Shown here: positions 8,512 through 16,097 of the stretch, piece after piece
Position numbering within the stretch: position 1 is the first letter of the stretch
Layout of the letters: each line of letters starts with the position of its first letter
Assembly: GCF_020164785.1 (NCBI RefSeq)
Contig: NZ_JAIUGX010000007.1
Location: 186,001 to 250,000 of the forward strand
DNA: 64,000 nt
Origin: Mesorhizobium sp. ES1-1
GTDB lineage: Bacteria; Pseudomonadota; Alphaproteobacteria; Rhizobiales; Rhizobiaceae
Direction of reading: 5' to 3'
Program-made: the position numbers and the translations under genes
Notes under the pieces: model-generated
Seen by the model: only the letters and a program-made list of their open reading frames with translations
What the model was told of the DNA's origin: nothing
The model's database searches: none

Positions 8512-8715
8512 TTGAAGCCTGACGAAATCAGAAAGCTGGACGCCTATTTCAAGCGCGTCTTCCAGAACCCCAAGCTTGAGGTCAAGGCACGGCCGCGCAA
8601 GGACGATTCGGCCGAGGTCTATGTCGGCGACGAGTTCCTCGGCATCGTCTTCAAGGATGAGGACGACGGCGACTATAATTTCTCGATGGCTATCCTGGAC
8701 ATCGATCTGGCCTGA
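8512..8715 (+). CDS. DUF3126 family protein
   Basis: The 67-residue protein (MKPDEIRKLDAYFKRVFQNP) starts at TTG 8512 behind GGAGAAG. It is a compact acidic protein with the DUF3126 pattern, including EVYVGDEFLGIVFKDEDDGD and a C-terminal MAILDIDL. It commonly sits downstream of cysE in rhizobia, as here, which suggests cotranscription, but the function is unknown. Confidence 0.85.
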   Translation: MKPDEIRKLDAYFKRVFQNPKLEVKARPRKDDSAEVYVGDEFLGIVFKDEDDGDYNFSMAILDIDLA

Positions 8716-8770
8716 GGCGGATGGCTGGCCGGATCCGCGTAAAGCGCGGCCGGCTTGCTCCCCATGTTAC

Positions 8771-9502
8771 TCAATGTTCCGTCTTCAATATGCGTGCGGC
8801 CTGCGACTCGATCGACGTGTCGAGCGCCTGCCAGTCTCCGAGAAATTCCTTCGGGAAGCGGTAGGTGAGGCTGAGATCCTCGCCGACATGGATGTCTCGC
8901 TCGCAAGGCGCCAGCGACTCGTCGGCGCTCGGCCCGCCCAGGCATCGGGCCACGAACGGCTCCTTGCCGGTGCGCTTACCGACAATCAGTTCCTCGTTCA
9001 TATAACCTGACTTCTCGTTGAAGCTGTATACAGTCGTCCCGCCTGGCCCCGGAACGCCGGGCTGGGTGATAAGGGCGCTATAGATCGGCGCGAAGCGGCC
9101 GCTCATGTCGCGCGACATCACACGCTGTTCGAAGGTCATGAAGATGATGGTCTTGCTCGTCCCCGTGTGGTTGAAATCATCGCGCGCCGCCTCGCTGTAG
9201 CCGGTCATTTGGGGGTAGCGAAGGTAGAGGTCGAGCCGTGATGCGATGCCGTCGCGGCGGGCCTGTTCGAAGCGGATGGCATTGGCCGGCACGGCCATGA
9301 CATTGTTGCCGATCACCACCTTGTGGATCGTCTGGTCGTCGGTATATCCCGCCATCGCTATCGAACGGCCGAACCATTTGCCGCCAAGGCTGATCGCGAT
9401 GGACAGCACGGCCAGCGCCGCGAAAGTCTGGAACACCCGCCTCATCAGCCTGGAATCAACGACGGTGGGCTCGGCACCATCGGCGATCGTAGCCTGTTTC
9501 AT
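8771..9502 (-). CDS. Conserved membrane-anchored hypothetical protein
   Basis: The 243-residue product starts at the ATG at 9502, behind an AGGAG five bases upstream; the longer frame to 9538 lacks such a site. A single transmembrane helix (about 23-41) is followed by a large region likely to face the periplasm, with two cysteines (VARCLGG and APCERD) that could form a disulfide. I recognise no named domain. Its gene converges on DUF3126 and is divergent from the small membrane protein at 9609. Confidence 0.75.
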   Translation of the reverse strand: MKQATIADGAEPTVVDSRLMRRVFQTFAALAVLSIAISLGGKWFGRSIAMAGYTDDQTIHKVVIGNNVMAVPANAIRFEQARRDGIASRLDLYLRYPQMTGYSEAARDDFNHTGTSKTIIFMTFEQRVMSRDMSGRFAPIYSALITQPGVPGPGGTTVYSFNEKSGYMNEELIVGKRTGKEPFVARCLGGPSADESLAPCERDIHVGEDLSLTYRFPKEFLGDWQALDTSIESQAARILKTEH

Positions 9503-9608
9503 CTTGCTCCTCGGATCCCGCCTGTCCCCTGCCGGCACATTTCCTGTGGCACGGCTCTTGCGGGGATATGGATCGACTGTGCGATTTCATGGTAAACGGA
9601 TAGTAAAG

Positions 9609-9935
9609 ATGATCTCGCTGGGACCCACTCTCTTCGCTTTTGTCGTCGGACTGACGGCCTGCGGGCTGCTCGGATCCATGATGGAGTCGATATCCGGCCG
9701 CAAGCTCGCCTTCGCCGAACCCTATCTGTCGCCGTCGCATGTGCTGCGCTCGCTTGCGGCGGCTGCCTGTGCCGGCCCGTTCATGCTTTTCAATGATGCC
9801 CTCGATGCCCGGCGCGATGGTCGCATTTCGTTGCTGATGCTGATGTCCTGCGCCTGCACGGCCATCGCCTGGACATTGGCCCTGGGCGTCGTCGTGCTCG
9901 CCATTGCCTCATGGGCAGTCCGCCTCCTAGGTTGA
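9609..9935 (+). CDS. Small membrane protein of unknown function
   Basis: The 108-residue product (MISLGPTLFAFVVGLTACGL) has hydrophobic stretches at about 5-24, 50-62 and 75-100, so it should span the membrane two or three times. FNDALDARRDGRIS forms a charged loop. The start at ATG 9609 has only a weak AAAG upstream. It ends 35 bases before the gamma carbonic anhydrase start and may be cotranscribed with it. No family was recognised with certainty. Confidence 0.65.
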   Translation: MISLGPTLFAFVVGLTACGLLGSMMESISGRKLAFAEPYLSPSHVLRSLAAAACAGPFMLFNDALDARRDGRISLLMLMSCACTAIAWTLALGVVVLAIASWAVRLLG

Positions 9936-9970
9936 GGACTTCCTGCCTGAGAGACGATTCGGAGACGACA

Positions 9971-10498
9971 ATGCCGCTCTATGCGATCGATGGAAAACAG
10001 CCGAGCTTCGCCGATGCCGACAGCAACTGGGTGGCGTCAGATGCGACCCTGATCGGGGATGTTCGCGTTGGCCGCAATGCCGGCTTCTGGTTCGGTGTGG
10101 TCATTCGCGGCGACAATGAGCCCATCACGATCGGCGACGACACCAACGTGCAGGAGCACACCGTCATGCACACCGATCCCGGCTTCCCATTGACCATTGG
10201 CCAGGGCTGCACGATCGGCCATCGTGCCTTGCTGCATGGCTGCACCATCGGCGACAACAGCCTGATCGGCATGGGAGCCATCGTGTTGAACGGCGCCAGG
10301 ATCGGCCGGAACTCCCTGGTCGGAGCCGGCGCACTGGTCACCGAGGGCAAGGAATTTCCGGACAATTCACTGATTGTCGGCTCGCCCGCGAAAGCCATCA
10401 GGACGCTGGACGACACAGCAGTGGCCAAGCTGCGCGGCTCGGCGGCACACTATGTCGCCAACGGCAAACGCTTCAGGGATGGGCTGACAGCGGCCTGA
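9971..10498 (+). CDS. Gamma carbonic anhydrase family protein
   Basis: The 175-residue protein is a left-handed beta-helix trimer subunit built from isoleucine-patch hexapeptide repeats (NVQEHTVMHTD, TIGHRALLHGCTIGDN, LIGMGAIVLNGARIG). The three zinc-binding histidines are present at His67, His84 and His89. Arg46 and Asp48 (IRGDN) match the usual inter-subunit pair. Such proteins hydrate CO2 or act as structural scaffolds. The ATG at 9971 follows GGAGAC. Confidence 0.93.
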   Translation: MPLYAIDGKQPSFADADSNWVASDATLIGDVRVGRNAGFWFGVVIRGDNEPITIGDDTNVQEHTVMHTDPGFPLTIGQGCTIGHRALLHGCTIGDNSLIGMGAIVLNGARIGRNSLVGAGALVTEGKEFPDNSLIVGSPAKAIRTLDDTAVAKLRGSAAHYVANGKRFRDGLTAA

Positions 10499-10589
10499 CA
10501 CGCAATAAGCACTGCACCAATGCCATCACCGTGTCAGCTACTGTCCTAAAGTTTGTCCAGATGCGGCGTTACTTCTTTAGGTTCGTCGC

Positions 10590-11342
10590 CTACGCGACTG
10601 TGCTTCCAGACTTTCTCGAAAATGCGTCCCTTGTCCGGATCCGCATTGCCCCGGCTTTGGTCGTTTCGATTTCAAATGCGGCAGTACCCTTTACGAGATC
10701 GCTTAGTTTGCTGAAGCCATAGGCGCGAGGTTTGAAATCTGAAAACAGAGTTGAGAGCTGTTTTCCGAATGCACCTAGCGGTACCCAGCCATCTTCGCTT
10801 TCCATCTGGCTGATAACCTTCTTGAGCATGGGCGTCGCTGCGCTCGATAGTTTGAGCGTTTTTGCTGCCGGTACCGCTCCCTGAATTTTCACCGGGCTTC
10901 GCTCGAAATCCTCCGTGTAGATGAAGCGGCGACAGGCTAGCCGAAAACTCTCCGGGGTCTTCTTTTCGCCGAACCCGAATACAGCGACGCCTTGTTCGCG
11001 GATCCGCGAAGCCAGCCTGGTGAAGTCACAATCGGATGAAACCAGACAAAAGCCGTCAAAGCGACCGCTGTGAAGTAAATCCATGGCGTCGATCACCAGT
11101 GCGATATCGGTAGCATTCTTGCCGCTGGTGTAAGCGAATTGCTGATGCGGAATGATCGCGTGCCTCGCCAGGAGTTCCGCCCATCCCTTGGAATGCGCGC
11201 TGGAGAAGTCGCCATATATCCGGCGCACACTTGCCTCGCCGATCTTCGCAATCTCCTGGAAGAGACCGTCGGCGATCTTGGCGGACGCATTGTCGGCGTC
11301 GATAAGAACGGCAAGGCGTGGCAAGCCACTTTTGGTTGGCAT
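10590..11342 (-). CDS. NYN domain (PIN-like) nuclease with C-terminal LOTUS/OST-HTH domain
   Basis: The 250-residue protein begins with a NYN domain: LIDADN (Asp15, Asp17), ATDI (Asp79) and SSDCDFTRL (Asp104, Asp106) supply the acidic metal-binding cluster of a PIN-like ribonuclease. Residues from about 170 (MLKKVISQMESEDGWVPLG) form an OST-HTH/LOTUS RNA-binding domain. The combination is known in bacterial NYN proteins inferred to act in RNA processing. ATG 11342 is preferred because AGGA precedes it; ATG 11360 is in frame. Composition looks more AT-rich than the flanking genes. Confidence 0.87.
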   Translation of the reverse strand: MPTKSGLPRLAVLIDADNASAKIADGLFQEIAKIGEASVRRIYGDFSSAHSKGWAELLARHAIIPHQQFAYTSGKNATDIALVIDAMDLLHSGRFDGFCLVSSDCDFTRLASRIREQGVAVFGFGEKKTPESFRLACRRFIYTEDFERSPVKIQGAVPAAKTLKLSSAATPMLKKVISQMESEDGWVPLGAFGKQLSTLFSDFKPRAYGFSKLSDLVKGTAAFEIETTKAGAMRIRTRDAFSRKSGSTVA

Positions 11343-11406
11343 CGGACAGTTTCCTGGCATGTTAAGCGCTATGAACCGCCCGCCAAGCACAGTCGCGCCG
11401 AAAGGC

Positions 11407-11435
11407 GGAGCCGGCCCGGGGACGGGGCCGGCTCC
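11407..11435 (-). terminator. Strong hairpin, probable terminator after the BTLCP gene
   Basis: A perfect 11-bp inverted repeat (GGAGCCGGCCC with GGGCCGGCTCC) and a 7-base loop lie 148 bases downstream of the BTLCP stop. On the minus strand the hairpin is followed by GCCTTTCGG, so the U tract is short. Termination is inferred from position. Confidence 0.45.
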
Positions 11436-11582
11436 TTGACCCGGTCGTTGGGGACGGGGAGGGTGGGGGCTCGACCGGGTTTCTCGTCGGCGTGTCGCAT
11501 TCGGGCGGCGCGCTGGAACTCTGTTCCACGCATGCCATCATCCCAGGTCGAGACCCGGTTTGAACGACATGCGTCCGCGTCC

Positions 11583-12191
11583 TCAGCGGACGCTGGCGAC
11601 CGCGTCGGAACGGCCGTCATTGATCGTGACCCAGACGCCGGAGTTCTGATCCGACTGGCGCTTGAGGTAGGTGTAGTCGGTGTCCGTCCAGGACAGGACC
11701 TTGGTCTCGAGATTGTCGAGGATGAACTCGCCCAGGCTGGTGCGCACGGTCAAAACGGCGTGACCGTCGCCATTCGGCTGGCGCGCCACAGTCATCAACA
11801 GATTGCCGGCGGGTACACCAGCATCCATGAGCTCACGGCGCTTCTCCAGCGCGTAGTCCTCGCAGTCGCCGTAGCCATTCTCGGGATAGGCCCAGTATTC
11901 ATCGACACCGTAGTTCGCCATGTCGGTGCGCGGCTTAACCTTGCTGTTCACTGAATTGTTGATGTTGACAATCGTCGCCCAGAGCTTGCGGGTCAGTTCA
12001 ACCGGGGCTCCCTTGCGGGTCATCTGCCTGCATTCGCCAGCCACGCGCTGGCAAAACTCATAGTGACCAACAGGCTGCGTGGTACGTCCGCCGGTATGCA
12101 TGTAGGTCGGTCCCGCGGCATATGCAGAACCCAAGGCGGAAAACTGGATTGCCATCGCCACCAGCAACAGCATGCCCCTCGTTTTCTTCAT
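11583..12191 (-). CDS. Bacterial transglutaminase-like cysteine peptidase (BTLCP family)
   Basis: The 202-residue protein starts at ATG 12191. A signal peptide (about 1-26, cleaved after AYA) sends it to the periplasm. The catalytic triad of the family is visible as Cys110 in YGDCEDYALEK, His144 in GDGHAVL and Asp159 in FILDN. LapG, the best-studied member, cleaves surface adhesins under c-di-GMP control. No lapD or adhesin gene is adjacent, and the product is close to the DUF920 type common in rhizobia, so its substrate is unknown. Confidence 0.88.
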   Translation of the reverse strand: MKKTRGMLLLVAMAIQFSALGSAYAAGPTYMHTGGRTTQPVGHYEFCQRVAGECRQMTRKGAPVELTRKLWATIVNINNSVNSKVKPRTDMANYGVDEYWAYPENGYGDCEDYALEKRRELMDAGVPAGNLLMTVARQPNGDGHAVLTVRTSLGEFILDNLETKVLSWTDTDYTYLKRQSDQNSGVWVTINDGRSDAVASVR

Positions 12192-12407
12192 TGTTGCAGT
12201 CTCCCCGTTCGAAGGAGACATTGCCAGATGTGGATTTATTTGACGCAAAAGCGCGAAGCAGATATTGAGTAAAACGCCAATAGAATAAGCATAAAATTTG
12301 AATCATTTAAGTATTAAATTGTTGAGTCCCGTGGCCACCAGCTCGCCTGCGGCGCACTATGAGACCTTGCCTTCAATTCCTGAATGCTCCCAATGGGCGC
12401 TTGGAAC

Positions 12408-12435
12408 AAAAAAGCCGGCCGCGAGGGGCCGGCTT
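12408..12435 (-). terminator. Intrinsic terminator of the tandem PilZ gene
   Basis: AAGCCGGCC and GGCCGGCTT (12413-12421 and 12427-12435) form a 9-bp stem with a short loop. On the minus strand it is followed by a run of T (complement of the AAAAAA at 12408-12413). It lies 21 bases after the PilZ stop. Confidence 0.88.
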
Positions 12436-12455
12436 GGTGCTTCTCGTGCCGTCTG

Positions 12456-13073
12456 TCAGGTGCCCGGCGGACTGAATTCGGAATCGAGCGTTTCAGGACG
12501 CTGAATGACAGCGAACTCAATAGCGACGCCGTCCTCGAAATGTCGAACGACCTGCCCGCGCATGGTGCCAAGCAGGACCTGGACACCGATTGCGGGTTTG
12601 ACCTCGATTTCGACTGCCGCGCCGGAAAGCGACAGGTCGATAATGCGGCACTGGTATTGGCGACCGTCGGCGAGCTGCAGCACACTGGTTGGATTGCGCG
12701 GCGCGACACGATCGTGACGTCGGTCTTCCGGGAGGTCGAGCTCGTGCTTGTTGGCGAGCCAGGTCAACTGCGCGGCAAGCTTGTCCTTCTTGCGGTCCGA
12801 CGCGATGACCGTCATGGCGAAGCCGTCGGGCAGGGTGCGTGTGACGACACCTTCGATACGGCCGATATGGTCGATATAGGCGATGATCTTTTCGCCGGGC
12901 GTCCCGATGGTCTCGGTTCGAAGTGCTACATTGCCCGGAGACATGTCGACGACCTGGCAGGGGTGCTCGGTGCGGTCTTCCAGCATGAAGCGGCCATAGA
13001 TCTTGACCCGGACGCGCTGAAAGTTGCGCCTTTCAGCTTGGGACGGCGCGTGATCGACCGCCGTTGACCTCAT
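12456..13073 (-). CDS. Protein with two PilZ domains
   Basis: The 205-residue protein contains two PilZ-like domains. In the first, ERRNFQR (14-20) and DMSPGN (43-48) stand for the RxxxR and D/NxSxxG elements. In the second, RRHDR (118-122) and DLSLSG (146-151) match the full consensus, so the second domain is the better candidate for c-di-GMP binding. No membrane segment is present, so it should be a cytoplasmic effector. Its neighbour at 13194 is a PAS protein on the same strand, about 120 bases upstream. Confidence 0.88.
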   Translation of the reverse strand: MRSTAVDHAPSQAERRNFQRVRVKIYGRFMLEDRTEHPCQVVDMSPGNVALRTETIGTPGEKIIAYIDHIGRIEGVVTRTLPDGFAMTVIASDRKKDKLAAQLTWLANKHELDLPEDRRHDRVAPRNPTSVLQLADGRQYQCRIIDLSLSGAAVEIEVKPAIGVQVLLGTMRGQVVRHFEDGVAIEFAVIQRPETLDSEFSPPGT

Positions 13074-13193
13074 GACCGCCTACACCCCCATTTGGCATTT
13101 CCGCGCGCCGATGCGGGGAACTCCATCGAAGAACTACAACAAAGCAGGTTAACAAAGGGAAAAAGCCGGCCCGGTGACTTCAGGATTTGCGGC

Positions 13194-13826
13194 CTATTCT
13201 TCACGTCCGCCGTCGAAAACGACGAGATGGCGGATGCGCCGCGCCCGACCGAGCGTCGATATCGTCTCCGGCGCCTCGAATTCATCGGGCACGAGCGACG
13301 GGACATCGATCGCCGACCGGTTGCTCGTCAGCTCTTTCTCCGGATCTATAACCCGGATGGAATCGATCAATGCATCCGTGATCGGATCGGCACCCAGCCA
13401 GAACGGCTTTTCCACCGCGCTAATGACGCCCAGGCAACGCGGGTTCTCGACACCGCCGTCGAGCGGCAAGGCGAGCAATTCGAACTTGTTGGATCGGCCG
13501 CTTCGGCTGAAACCCTCTAGGTGGATGACCACGACCGATTTTTGCTCGAAAACGCCGTGGATCAGCCGCGCCACAAGCCTCTGATCCTTTTCCCGCCACA
13601 GCGATGGAAACGAGAACCCTTTAAGTTCACGTCCATAATAGGCACAGAGCCTGGTACCGGCCAGCCGGAACACGGCTTGCCCGCGTGTGTCCCGCTCCAG
13701 AATGAAGGTGTCCGCGAGCAGCGACTTGATATCGGCAGGCTCGACTTCAGACCGCTTGGGTGCCGAGCGTCCGTCACGCAGCCGATTCCAATATTGGAAC
13801 AGCGTGATCGATCCGTTCTGTTTCAT
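13194..13826 (-). CDS. PAS domain protein (PAS_5/DUF1457 type)
   Basis: The 210-residue protein has a PAS_5-type (DUF1457) domain over about 5-150: ITLFQYWNRLRDGRSAPKRSEVEP, then DIKSLLADTFILERD and FRLAGTRLCAYYGRELKG. These proteins are abundant in alphaproteobacteria, lack enzymatic domains and are poorly characterised. The C-terminal 60 residues have no recognised domain. It lies upstream of the tandem PilZ gene in the same direction, but the spacer is about 120 bases. Confidence 0.83.
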   Translation of the reverse strand: MKQNGSITLFQYWNRLRDGRSAPKRSEVEPADIKSLLADTFILERDTRGQAVFRLAGTRLCAYYGRELKGFSFPSLWREKDQRLVARLIHGVFEQKSVVVIHLEGFSRSGRSNKFELLALPLDGGVENPRCLGVISAVEKPFWLGADPITDALIDSIRVIDPEKELTSNRSAIDVPSLVPDEFEAPETISTLGRARRIRHLVVFDGGREE

Positions 13827-14092
13827 GCTAGGCAGCTCCGCACGATCTGTCGTCTTGTGTCCCGTCGGTGAACAGAAGGGGCGCCCTCCGATGACTTACA
13901 TGCGTCGCGCAGCAGGAAGCGTGCCAGCATCGTTAACACTTGTTCACGGGTGGGGGCCGTTAAGGTTAACGATTGGTTTACGTTGCGCTGGAGCGATCTC
14001 GATGACACGTTAAAACCACTTCAGAAGCGATCGTTTCGCGACGGTCAACAGCACTTCGTTAAGAGTTTTTTAGGGGAGCAGGGGGCTCGGCC
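13827..14092 (+). ncRNA. Candidate small RNA gene ending at the 14093-14127 terminator
   Basis: No convincing protein is encoded between the PAS gene (minus strand) and the rhomboid gene. The plus strand ends in a canonical terminator, yet nothing on the plus strand upstream needs one, since the nearest plus-strand gene is gatB's side of the window and the nearest upstream gene points away. The region holds several GTTAA motifs. The 5' end and promoter cannot be placed, so coordinates are the outer limits. This is an inference from the terminator alone. Confidence 0.35.
13966..13981 (+). promoter_or_regulatory. Possible CtrA-like binding site
   Basis: TTAA, seven bases, then TTTAC matches the CtrA consensus TTAA-N7-TTAAC with one mismatch. 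It lies about 140 bases upstream of the divergent PAS gene and within the candidate small RNA region. One near-match in an AT-rich spacer is weak evidence. Confidence 0.25.
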
Positions 14093-14127
14093 GGCCGTTC
14101 AAGGGAAACCTTGAGCGGCCATTTTTT
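14093..14127 (+). terminator. Strong orphan intrinsic terminator
   Basis: GGCCGTTCAAGG pairs with CCTTGAGCGGCC over 12 bp (one G-T pair), closed by a GAAA tetraloop and followed by A and six T. It functions only in the plus direction by sequence. No plus-strand gene precedes it. Confidence 0.85.
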
Positions 14128-14366
14128 GATTCGCCCCTCATGATTCGCTTTTTTGATGCGGCCTGATGTGCTGCGTTGACAGGAAGCGGGGCCGGCGGAC
14201 ACATGGTCAATAATGGCAAGCATCTTGTTCCTTCAGGGTCGATCGGCGATTTTTCTCCGGTCGCCGCAGACGATGACGGCGCGGATCGGCTGGCGTTGGC
14301 CATAATTTGTGGGTAAGCGGCGTAAATGGCCGCTAGAACAGATATCCCCACCGATTGTCGAAGCAC

Positions 14367-15116
14367 ATGAGCGAAACCGGAGGTCCTTCGGAGGTCGAAC
14401 CGGAGCCCAGCTCGGGGCGAGAGCCTGTGTTCAATCTGCCGCCAGTCGTTCTGGCGGTTATCGCCATCTGCGCAGCCGTCTATCTGCTGCAGCAACATGT
14501 GCTCACCGAGAACCAGCAACTGACACTGCTTTACGATGGCGCCTTCATTCCCGTCCTCTACACCGGCCAGTATGGCTTCGACTGGTTCCTGTTTTCCAGG
14601 CCGTTCACCTATGCCTTCATGCATGGCGGCTTTGCCCATATCGCCATCAACATGGTCTGGCTTGCCGCATTTGGTTCGCCCTTGGCGAACCGCTTGGGAG
14701 CGCTCCGGTTTGCCATTTTTTTCGCTGTCACCGGCTTGGCTTCCGTCGTGCTGTTCTGGGCCGTGCATCCTTACGGCGAGGCACCGCTTGTCGGCGCTTC
14801 CGGCGCCATATCGGGCATGATGGGGGCGGCCGCACGTTTTGGTTTCCGCATCGACCGATCTGCCGGCAAGGCGGCTTTCGCAGGAGCGCCTCTGCCGATC
14901 GCGACGGCGTTGCGAACACGGAGCGTGATGACCTTCCTCGCCATCTGGATGGTGATAAACTTGGTCACGGGCCTGATCGGCATTGGATCGGGGGTTGACG
15001 GGCAAATCGCCTGGGAGGCCCACATTGGCGGCTTCCTCGCCGGCTTCCTCGGCCTGCGTTGGTTCGACAGGCGATGGTCTGCGCCTGAATGGGAGAGCCC
15101 CAACCACCGCACTTGA
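14367..15116 (+). CDS. Rhomboid family intramembrane serine protease
   Basis: The 249-residue protein has six or more hydrophobic segments. Catalytic Ser145 sits in GASGAISG and His219 in AHIGGFLAG, the serine-histidine dyad of rhomboids. HGGFAHIAINM (86-96) is the conserved asparagine-containing TM2 motif. The start at ATG 14367 (MSETGG) is preferred to TTG 14355. Substrates are unknown. It precedes the CBS-domain gene by 85 bases. Confidence 0.92.
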   Translation: MSETGGPSEVEPEPSSGREPVFNLPPVVLAVIAICAAVYLLQQHVLTENQQLTLLYDGAFIPVLYTGQYGFDWFLFSRPFTYAFMHGGFAHIAINMVWLAAFGSPLANRLGALRFAIFFAVTGLASVVLFWAVHPYGEAPLVGASGAISGMMGAAARFGFRIDRSAGKAAFAGAPLPIATALRTRSVMTFLAIWMVINLVTGLIGIGSGVDGQIAWEAHIGGFLAGFLGLRWFDRRWSAPEWESPNHRT

Positions 15117-15201
15117 AATACAGCCGATCGCGGCGCACGATGTTCACACTTGCGCGTGCCGGTTGGGGCAGGGGCCGGCGGGCGAAGCAGAGGAGGACGC
15201 C

Positions 15202-15633
15202 ATGACGGTTAAGGCAATTCTGGAACGAAAAGGCCACGACGTGCTGACGCTCGGGCCGAACGAAAAGCTCAGCGAGGCCATTCGCATCCTGTCCGAACAC
15301 AAGATCGGCGCGCTGGTCATTACCAATGGCGATCGCAAGATCGTCGGCATTCTCTCGGAACGAGACATCGTGCGCGTCATTGCCAGGGAAGGCGCAGCCG
15401 CGCTTGATATCGCCGTGCGTTCGGCGATGACGCCTAAGGTCAAGATTTGCAACGAGAACCACACCGTCAACGAGGTGATGGAGATCATGACGCGTGGCCG
15501 CTTCCGCCATCTGCCGGTTGAAAAAGACGGAATGCTGGACGGCATCGTCTCCATCGGCGACGTGGTCAAGCGGCGCATCGAGGATGTGGAGCGCGAAGCC
15601 GACGAAATCAGGGCCTACATCGCCACGGCGTGA
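15202..15633 (+). CDS. CBS-domain protein
   Basis: The 143-residue protein is a pair of CBS repeats (about 8-65 and 75-135), with the repeat motif DGIVSIGDVVKRRIEDVE in the second and VGILSERDIVRVI in the first. Such stand-alone CBS pairs bind adenine nucleotides and act as small sensors. The ATG at 15202 follows AGGAGG with ideal spacing. No partner enzyme is attached. Confidence 0.92.
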   Translation: MTVKAILERKGHDVLTLGPNEKLSEAIRILSEHKIGALVITNGDRKIVGILSERDIVRVIAREGAAALDIAVRSAMTPKVKICNENHTVNEVMEIMTRGRFRHLPVEKDGMLDGIVSIGDVVKRRIEDVEREADEIRAYIATA

Positions 15634-15639
15634 CGTCGC

Positions 15640-15930
15640 TTATCTGTCGGCTCGACCTGCACCGGCAACGTGCTGAAGGCGTGCGATGAGGTCGCCGTTG
15701 CGGCAATAGTCCGGCGGCGACTGCGGCTGCAGGCTTTCTTCGAGCCAGGCGGCGCATTCGTTTTGATGGCCGCAGGCACGACATCGGTCAACCGCACGGT
15801 TGGTCACGGCCGCGTGGTCGGCAACATGCTTCAACTGTTGGACGAGTCCCAGCTTCCGCATCATGCGACCGAACAGGGCTGTCCTGGCGTCCACTGAAAT
15901 CAGGTAGTCGACAAAGTTCATTCGGGTCAC
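15640..15930 (-). CDS. DUF6455-like cysteine-containing small protein
   Basis: The 96-residue protein has a cysteine pattern Cys50, Cys53, Cys59 and Cys76 (CRACGHQNECAAWL and PPDYCRN), typical of a small family found in alphaproteobacteria (DUF6455). The cysteines may hold a metal or a redox centre, but that is inference. ATG 15930 and ATG 15921 are both possible starts. It converges on the CBS gene with six bases between. Confidence 0.72.
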   Translation of the reverse strand: MTRMNFVDYLISVDARTALFGRMMRKLGLVQQLKHVADHAAVTNRAVDRCRACGHQNECAAWLEESLQPQSPPDYCRNGDLIARLQHVAGAGRADR

Positions 15931-16097
15931 TCCTGCCTGTTGGCGATCGTGCCATGCGGGCGTGCGGAGACATTGATCCAGGTCAACAGGCCGGACGGCG
16001 TCGTCTCCCTTGCCAGTCCGCCCCGATTGATCTAGCCAACGGTTGATTTTGTTGGCCGACAGCGCCAGACATCGTGAACAATAGTATCCGGATCGCC

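Larger units (their letters stand above)
13827..14366. other. 540-base intergenic region without a protein gene
   Basis: Apart from the candidate small RNA, the CtrA-like motif and the terminator, no ORF here has codon usage or a product that suggests a gene. The part after 14128 should carry the rhomboid promoter; a TTGACA occurs at about 14177, but its -10 partner is poor. Confidence 0.6.

Noticed and set aside
14070..15107. A 345-codon minus-strand frame across the rhomboid gene
   Set aside because: It lies over a gene with a complete serine-histidine dyad on the plus strand and its product looks random.
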